Source: a virus
Reading direction: 5' to 3' (one strand)
Length of the DNA stretch: 23,556 nucleotides
Virus record (IMG/VR): IMGVR_UViG_3300046369_000808
Coordinates: 1 to 23,556 of that record
The notes beneath the pieces were generated by a model, which was not told where the DNA came from, searched no databases, and saw only the letters and a program-made list of their open reading frames with translations. The position numbers were made by a program, and so were the translations under genes. This document shows positions 19,712-23,556 of this stretch, in pieces; the stretch's first letter is position 1, and each line of letters starts with the position of its first letter.

Positions 19712-20698
19712 ATGGAAAATATCTTTATAGATCTTACATCTAAAAATAATCAATATATCTGCATTGAGTCACAAGGTTCTTGGTTATTTCATAGGTTCGG
19801 TAAAAGACAAATAGACAACAAAGAATTAAATTTTGCTGTCCTAAAGAAGTACCTTAAAAAACAATCCCCAAAGCAAATAACTCTTTATAGTATTTTAGGT
19901 GATCCAATGGAATACACTAAAATATTAGATTTATTACACTTTTGTAGGAAATCAGACATAGTTGTAAATATTAATACTAATGGTTTCAGTAAAAAGATAG
20001 AAAAAACTTTAGCACATAATATAGAGTTCTGCTTTAAGATATATGGATACAAGGATACGTTAGATATTATCATACCTGATGTAGATAAAAATTTATATAA
20101 AAATCTTGATCTTGACTTTAAATGCAAACCAAGAATACAATACATGTTGTACCAACACAATTTACATGATGTTATAAATGTAATAGACCTATGTGAAAAG
20201 AAAGGCTTTGCATTAGAATTACATCCAGGAGTATGTGTATACAACGACCTTAATCATATTATAACTCAAGAAGGTGAATGGTTATATGACATTAAAGGAA
20301 TAAACGAACAAGACTTTACTTGCTTATATACATCTTATACTGACTTTACTGAACTAAAAGAAATATTTAAAAAGTATAAAAAGGATAATTTAAATCTTAT
20401 TCAATCTAATGAGGGATACCATTTATTAAAAAATTATATTAAAGATACAGGTTTAAGTATAAATGAAGTATCACTGCCAAATGTTAATTGTACTGAAGAA
20501 TATAATTATCAGGATTGTATATCATACAAAGGTCATTTATTTAACAGTATAGAAAAAATGACAATAGTATCTAATTCTTATGTACCAGATTGGTTACCTG
20601 ATAAGTTTGATACTCTTAATCCATATCAACGTAATATATTTAATGTTCTATGCGAGTTTGCAAATAGTGATAAAAAGACTATAGAGTCTTTGATATAG
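19712..20698 (+). CDS. radical-SAM-like protein lacking the cluster cysteines
   Basis: This 328-residue protein resembles the first half of a radical SAM barrel. ITLYSILGDPMEYTKILDLLHFCRKSDIVVNINTNG (56-91) lines up with the GGEPll...inTNG segment, and FCFKIYGYKDT with the following strand. The CxxxCxxC loop expected 25-40 residues earlier is absent; C17 is the only cysteine there. It therefore should not bind the catalytic cluster unless ligands lie elsewhere; later cysteines (C149, C178, C239 or nearby, C259, C268) are scattered. It may be a partner or decoy subunit of the true radical SAM enzyme encoded convergently next to it. The last 20 bp of the two genes overlap. Confidence 0.6.
   Translation: MENIFIDLTSKNNQYICIESQGSWLFHRFGKRQIDNKELNFAVLKKYLKKQSPKQITLYSILGDPMEYTKILDLLHFCRKSDIVVNINTNGFSKKIEKTLAHNIEFCFKIYGYKDTLDIIIPDVDKNLYKNLDLDFKCKPRIQYMLYQHNLHDVINVIDLCEKKGFALELHPGVCVYNDLNHIITQEGEWLYDIKGINEQDFTCLYTSYTDFTELKEIFKKYKKDNLNLIQSNEGYHLLKNYIKDTGLSINEVSLPNVNCTEEYNYQDCISYKGHLFNSIEKMTIVSNSYVPDWLPDKFDTLNPYQRNIFNVLCEFANSDKKTIESLI
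20674..20691. terminator. possible bidirectional stem-loop at a convergent gene overlap
   Basis: AAAGACT and AGTCTTT form a perfect 7-bp stem around the loop ATAG, flanked by A- and T-rich bases. It sits where the two convergent radical-SAM-type genes overlap, which suits a bidirectional terminator. The stem is short and AT-rich, so it would be weak. Confidence 0.5.
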
Positions 20699-21692
20699 AT
20701 ATATCAGAAATATTATTACAGAAGTCAAAGGGACATACAGTTTTTGTCTCGGGTAACTCCCAATAATCATTTGATATATTACCAAATGTTTTTGCACCAC
20801 ACCAACTACTGTAAATTTCGCCACTAGCATCTATATTTAAACTTTCAAATCCTAAGTGACATCTAAGTCCTCTAAATGTATTTAAACCTTTATCTATAAT
20901 TTGATGACCTTGTACATATTCTGCGGTGCCATCGTCGTATAAAAATTCCGTCATAAATGCATTTGGATCAGGAGCCGGGAAATCATCTTCTACATCTGAT
21001 TCTCTTCTTGTTTCCTGTTGCTTAATTCCTGGTTGTTGTAAGACGTTTTTTTCTTGCTCTGTGTATTCCCAGTATGTTTTTTGCTTACTATGACGCCCTA
21101 AGAGCTTCTGATACATGGTCTTTACACATATACTTACATTATTGTAATGGTTAAGTTCACAGTCTAAAAATAAATTTCTTAGTTCTTCTGCAAAATATCC
21201 TAATTCTTCTACCCGTCCGCCTATGCCAGCAATATTAATATCTATAAAAACATCTTCTTTTATTTCGTTTATTACATTTATAAAATGTTGCTTGTCTTGT
21301 GATAAAGGATGAAAGGTTAGTACTACTGCATTCATATAATCTTTAGCCTTAGACCACCATTTAACTGTTCTACTGGCGTTTGTGTAGACTGTGCTGTTAG
21401 TATTATGCTCACTTATTGTTCTTATTATATCTTCAAATCCAGGTATAACTGTGACTTCGCCACCTATTAATTCATAATCAACACGTTTACCTAAACTATT
21501 GTAATATGTAGAAAACCTATTAATAGCATCAATATATTGATCTTTACCTAACCATGGCTTACTGCCATCGTGTAATTGGGGAGGACAATACTCACATTCG
21601 TAATTACAAGAATTACCCATGTTCCATTGTATTCTAATATAATTGTTATCGTTTCTGGCGTGGGGACCTTTTACGGAGACCAGATTGGGCAT
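20679..21692 (-). CDS. radical SAM enzyme with C-terminal cysteine cluster (SPASM/twitch-like)
   Basis: The start is taken at the ATG at 21692, 1 bp past the PAAR stop; an upstream frame to 21740 overlaps PAAR and is less likely. The 337-residue protein has C29, C33 and C36 (CNYECEYC), the radical SAM cluster, then YELIGGEVTVIPGF, the SAM-binding GGE motif. A C-terminal block with CHLGF, SSWCG, VCPFDFC carries at least four cysteines, fitting an auxiliary iron-sulfur cluster as in SPASM/twitch enzymes that modify peptides or proteins. The substrate is unknown. It is probably co-transcribed with PAAR from the late promoter at 21966-21973, which would make it late. Confidence 0.85.
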   Translation of the reverse strand: MPNLVSVKGPHARNDNNYIRIQWNMGNSCNYECEYCPPQLHDGSKPWLGKDQYIDAINRFSTYYNSLGKRVDYELIGGEVTVIPGFEDIIRTISEHNTNSTVYTNASRTVKWWSKAKDYMNAVVLTFHPLSQDKQHFINVINEIKEDVFIDINIAGIGGRVEELGYFAEELRNLFLDCELNHYNNVSICVKTMYQKLLGRHSKQKTYWEYTEQEKNVLQQPGIKQQETRRESDVEDDFPAPDPNAFMTEFLYDDGTAEYVQGHQIIDKGLNTFRGLRCHLGFESLNIDASGEIYSSWCGAKTFGNISNDYWELPETKTVCPFDFCNNISDISISKTL

Positions 21693-21693
21693 T

Positions 21694-21960
21694 TTAAGGA
21701 GTGAAAACTGAGATAGCACCAAATGATACAGAGTGTCCACAACTTGTAGGACTTCCTGTTCTTGCTACGTTTCTTCCTTCTACAAAAACTGTAAAACTAC
21801 CTGATATTATAAAAGAAGATGTATGAGGGGGTTCGCCGTGAGGTGAGACAAAATCTCCTATCAGTGATACTGGCATTCCTTCACAAAAGACAGTTTTTGC
21901 ACAAGGCTCCATAACCATGCCAGGTCCTACTAAACTATATTTTTTTGCCAATTGTCCCAT
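21694..21960 (-). CDS. PAAR-motif spike-tip protein (T4 gp5.4-like)
   Basis: This 88-residue protein has the PAAR layout: DFVSPHGEPPHTSSFIISGSFTVFVEGRNVARTGSPTSCGHSV (36-78). Histidines and a cysteine near the tip (H41, H46, C74, H76) could coordinate the metal. In T4-like phages this protein caps the gp5 spike and sharpens the tail tip for membrane piercing. The size is typical. The ATG lies 5 nt after GATAAATA and has no Shine-Dalgarno sequence, as expected for a late gene in this genome. Confidence 0.9.
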   Translation of the reverse strand: MGQLAKKYSLVGPGMVMEPCAKTVFCEGMPVSLIGDFVSPHGEPPHTSSFIISGSFTVFVEGRNVARTGSPTSCGHSVSFGAISVFTP

Positions 21961-21965
21961 AATAG

Positions 21966-21973
21966 TATTTATC
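21966..21973 (-). promoter_or_regulatory. late promoter, 5 nt before PAAR ATG
   Basis: Minus strand GATAAATA, five bases (CTATT), then ATG at 21960. It sits in the 16-bp gap after the Sm-like gene. This is the clearest case of the 5-nt class at a gene that must be late. Confidence 0.72.
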
Positions 21974-21976
21974 TAA

Positions 21977-22306
21977 TTAACTATCGTCTTCTGGCTCTTC
22001 TTTTGGTTTTTCTTCTACTATCCTTAAATAATCTTCAGCACTTTCTTCTATAGTTTCACTTATAGATAAAATTTTATCTGTTGTGAATTCTACTTGTTCT
22101 GTTATAGACGTAAATGTAAAAGGAACTACTGCAATTGAGTTGTCTTGATTATCGCCTGCGTTGCTTAATACAACCATTTTAGGATGTGTTAGAACCATTA
22201 ACTTATTGTCATCGTCGGTACCTATAAATTTACCTATGATTTCTAATCCTGTTAATGTTTTTATAGTTACTACTTTATTGAGGAACTTTTTTAATTCTAT
22301 AATCAT
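21977..22306 (-). CDS. Sm-like (LSm/Hfq-fold) protein
   Basis: This 109-residue protein has a first half that reads as an Sm1 motif: FLNKVVTIKTLTGLEIIGKFIGTDDDNKLMVLTHPKMVVL (8-47), with the short helix, beta strands and the conserved glycine and acidic positions. A variable strand and an acidic tail (EEKPKEEPEDDS) follow. Sm-fold proteins form rings that bind RNA. Bacterial Hfq is the cellular member, but the sequence is not Hfq-like in its second half. The start overlaps the nrdB stop as ATGA, so it is translated with the reductase. A role in phage RNA control is an inference. Confidence 0.6.
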   Translation of the reverse strand: MIIELKKFLNKVVTIKTLTGLEIIGKFIGTDDDNKLMVLTHPKMVVLSNAGDNQDNSIAVVPFTFTSITEQVEFTTDKILSISETIEESAEDYLRIVEEKPKEEPEDDS

Positions 22307-23400
22307 AAACTAAAGCCTTTAAATGTGTCTTCATTTACGTCTTGTTTTGTACCACCTATAACGTATGATGAAATTTCTGTTTCTTGAGGGGCAACCTGTA
22401 CTGAACTCCCTGTTATCCATTGTTGAGTCCAAGGTAAAGGATTACTACCACTATTATATACCTTTTCTAAGCCTACGGCATGCATTCTTTTGGCCGCGAT
22501 AAACTCTACATATTGCTTTAATAGTTCAGCATTAAGTCCTATTATACTTCCATCTTTAAACAAATACTCTGCCCATGCTTTCTCTTGCTCTACTGCTTCT
22601 ATAAACATTTCCTTACATTCTTCTGCACACTCTTTTTGTATCTTTGCAAAGTCTTTATCCTCTTGTGGTAAAAACTTTAGCATTTGTTGTGTACTTGCTA
22701 GGTGGACATTTTCGTCTCTGGCTATTAGTTTAATAATTTTAGCATTACCTTCCATTCTTTTAAGTTCAGCAAATGCCCAACTACATGCAAAGGATACATA
22801 AAAACGTACACCTTCTAATATGTTTACACTCATTAAACATTTGTATATTCTTTTCTTATGCTCGTATAGATCATATTTTTTACTGCCGGTATCTCTAAGC
22901 AAATTATATTCTATTAATTTATCATAGTTTTCTGTAATACTATCTGCACAATCGCATATTTCTTTAATATCTAACATTTCGTCAAATACTTTACTAGGAT
23001 TTGCATACACATTCCTGATTATATGTGTGTAACTTCTACTATGTATAGTTTCTGAAAATGCCCATGTCTCTATCCATGTTTCTAACTCCGGAAGACTAAC
23101 TACAGGCAGAAGAGCAATATTAGGTGAACGACCCTGCACACTATCTAATAGTATTTGTCTTTTTAAGTTACTTGTAAAGATATGCTGTTCATGATCTGAT
23201 AAGTTTTTAAAGTCAGTTGCATCTTTAAGGATATCAACTTCTTCAGGTCTCCAAAAGAACCCTAATTGTTTATCAGTAAGTTTATCAAACTGTTTATATT
23301 TAAGTGTATCATATCGTTGTACTACAGGACCTCCTGATGGATCTAAGAACATTTTAACCTTTGTATGGTCAACTCTATTTTTTGTATTTAAAACTGTCAT
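22303..23400 (-). CDS. nrdB: class Ia ribonucleotide reductase, beta subunit
   Basis: This 365-residue protein has the full di-iron set and radical tyrosine: D86 in LLDSVQG, E117 and H120 in SETIHSRSY, Y124 as the radical site, E196 in ILEGVRF, and E230 and H233 in ARDENVH. The C-terminal tail (EDTFKGFSL) is the part that docks to NrdA. The enzyme makes deoxyribonucleotides for phage DNA synthesis. Its ATG overlaps the nrdA stop as TAATG, the usual nrdAB order. Confidence 0.96.
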   Translation of the reverse strand: MTVLNTKNRVDHTKVKMFLDPSGGPVVQRYDTLKYKQFDKLTDKQLGFFWRPEEVDILKDATDFKNLSDHEQHIFTSNLKRQILLDSVQGRSPNIALLPVVSLPELETWIETWAFSETIHSRSYTHIIRNVYANPSKVFDEMLDIKEICDCADSITENYDKLIEYNLLRDTGSKKYDLYEHKKRIYKCLMSVNILEGVRFYVSFACSWAFAELKRMEGNAKIIKLIARDENVHLASTQQMLKFLPQEDKDFAKIQKECAEECKEMFIEAVEQEKAWAEYLFKDGSIIGLNAELLKQYVEFIAAKRMHAVGLEKVYNSGSNPLPWTQQWITGSSVQVAPQETEISSYVIGGTKQDVNEDTFKGFSL

Positions 23401-23556
23401 TATATTTTACAACTCTCGCAATCGTCTTCGTCTACTTCACTTATAGCAAGTTGGTCAGTAGCATCGTCTTTGTTTATATCTATTTCACCTTGGCCATCGT
23501 ATGTATTGTTATAATACAACTGTTTGCCGCCATACTTATAGAACATTAGAATATCC
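23400..23556 (-). CDS. nrdA: class Ia ribonucleotide reductase, alpha subunit, C-terminal end (partial)
   Basis: The frame enters from the right edge and ends with TAA at 23400-23402. The 51 visible residues contain ILMFYKYGGKQLYYNNTYDG and end in DEDDCESCKI, the swinging-arm tail with the two cysteines that re-reduce the active site (E. coli NrdA ends in a similar ESGACKI). The CxxC spacing is slightly shorter than in E. coli. Confidence 0.92.
   Translation of the reverse strand, partial: DILMFYKYGGKQLYYNNTYDGQGEIDINKDDATDQLAISEVDEDDCESCKI

Noticed and set aside
16970-21692. Canonical lasso-peptide cluster
   Set aside because: The AsnB-like and protease genes are present in some form, but there is no RRE protein, no transglutaminase-like B protein and no visible precursor peptide; only a looser modification hypothesis is kept.
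21693-21740. Upstream start for the radical SAM gene
   Set aside because: It would overlap 47 bp of the PAAR gene; the ATG at 21692 follows the PAAR stop by 1 bp.
1-23556. CRISPR array, insertion sequence or integrase
   Set aside because: No direct repeats with regular spacers, transposase or recombinase motifs are seen. The 11-bp array at 7929 is too short and dense for CRISPR.

Overview
The window reads as part of an AT-rich (roughly one-third G+C by eye) marine T4-like myovirus genome. The phage evidence is a PAAR spike-tip protein, a T4/T7-type ATP-dependent DNA ligase, a DexA-like exonuclease, class Ia ribonucleotide reductase (nrdB plus the nrdA tail), five tRNA genes and T4-type late promoters (TATAAATA-like). 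The host is unknown. Three features suggest a heterotrophic proteobacterium rather than a cyanobacterium: an FdI-type 7Fe ferredoxin, a ubiquinol-type alternative oxidase, and a Pho-box-like array. A pelagiphage-like virus is the best guess, but this is inference.

Layout. 1-513 (+): the end of one gene and a conserved small phage protein. 506-3302 (-): glycoside hydrolase family 6 (cellulase-type) enzyme, peptide deformylase, a 56-aa very basic protein, an HExxH metallopeptidase and an ATP-grasp ligase. 3357-3902 (+): a cupin-like protein. 3904-4201: tRNA-Glu and a probable unrecognised structured RNA. 4204-7835 (-): a chain of small unknown genes, an Api92-like protein and DNA ligase; from the Api92-like gene upstream, its members are joined by TAATG stop/start overlaps. 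7836-8164: a sigma70-like promoter, a six-unit 11-bp-period repeat array and a 44-aa plus-strand gene. 8153-9617 (-): DexA-like exonuclease and two unknowns behind a second sigma70-like promoter. 9709-12640 (-): two GT-A glycosyltransferases and a PhyH-like Fe/2OG enzyme with an HxG motif. 12663-13283: tRNA-Gly, -Asp, -Ala and -Thr with a histone-tail-like gene between the last two. 13371-14689 (-): two small genes and a class 3 lipase. 14759-15814 (-): alternative oxidase, a 48-aa protein and a 7Fe ferredoxin, all overlapping. 15862-16853 (-): seven tightly packed micro-ORFs, several of them membrane proteins. 16970-21692: an asparagine-synthase-like PP-loop enzyme (-), a subtilase (+), a radical-SAM-like protein without cluster cysteines (+) and a true radical SAM enzyme (-). 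21694-23556 (-): PAAR, an Sm-like protein, nrdB and the nrdA end.

The strongest unexpected signal is regulatory. In nine genes on both strands the hexamer TAAATA ends exactly 5 nt before the ATG, with no ribosome binding site. If these are T4-type late promoters, transcription would begin at the start codon and the mRNAs would be leaderless. Two sigma70-like promoters sit equally close to their ATGs. Genes whose promoter lies further upstream mostly carry a Shine-Dalgarno sequence.

The second theme is host-metabolism cargo: a respiratory bypass module (ferredoxin and alternative oxidase), a cellulase-type hydrolase, a lipase, and enzymes that could modify peptides or glycans. How these work together is inference.
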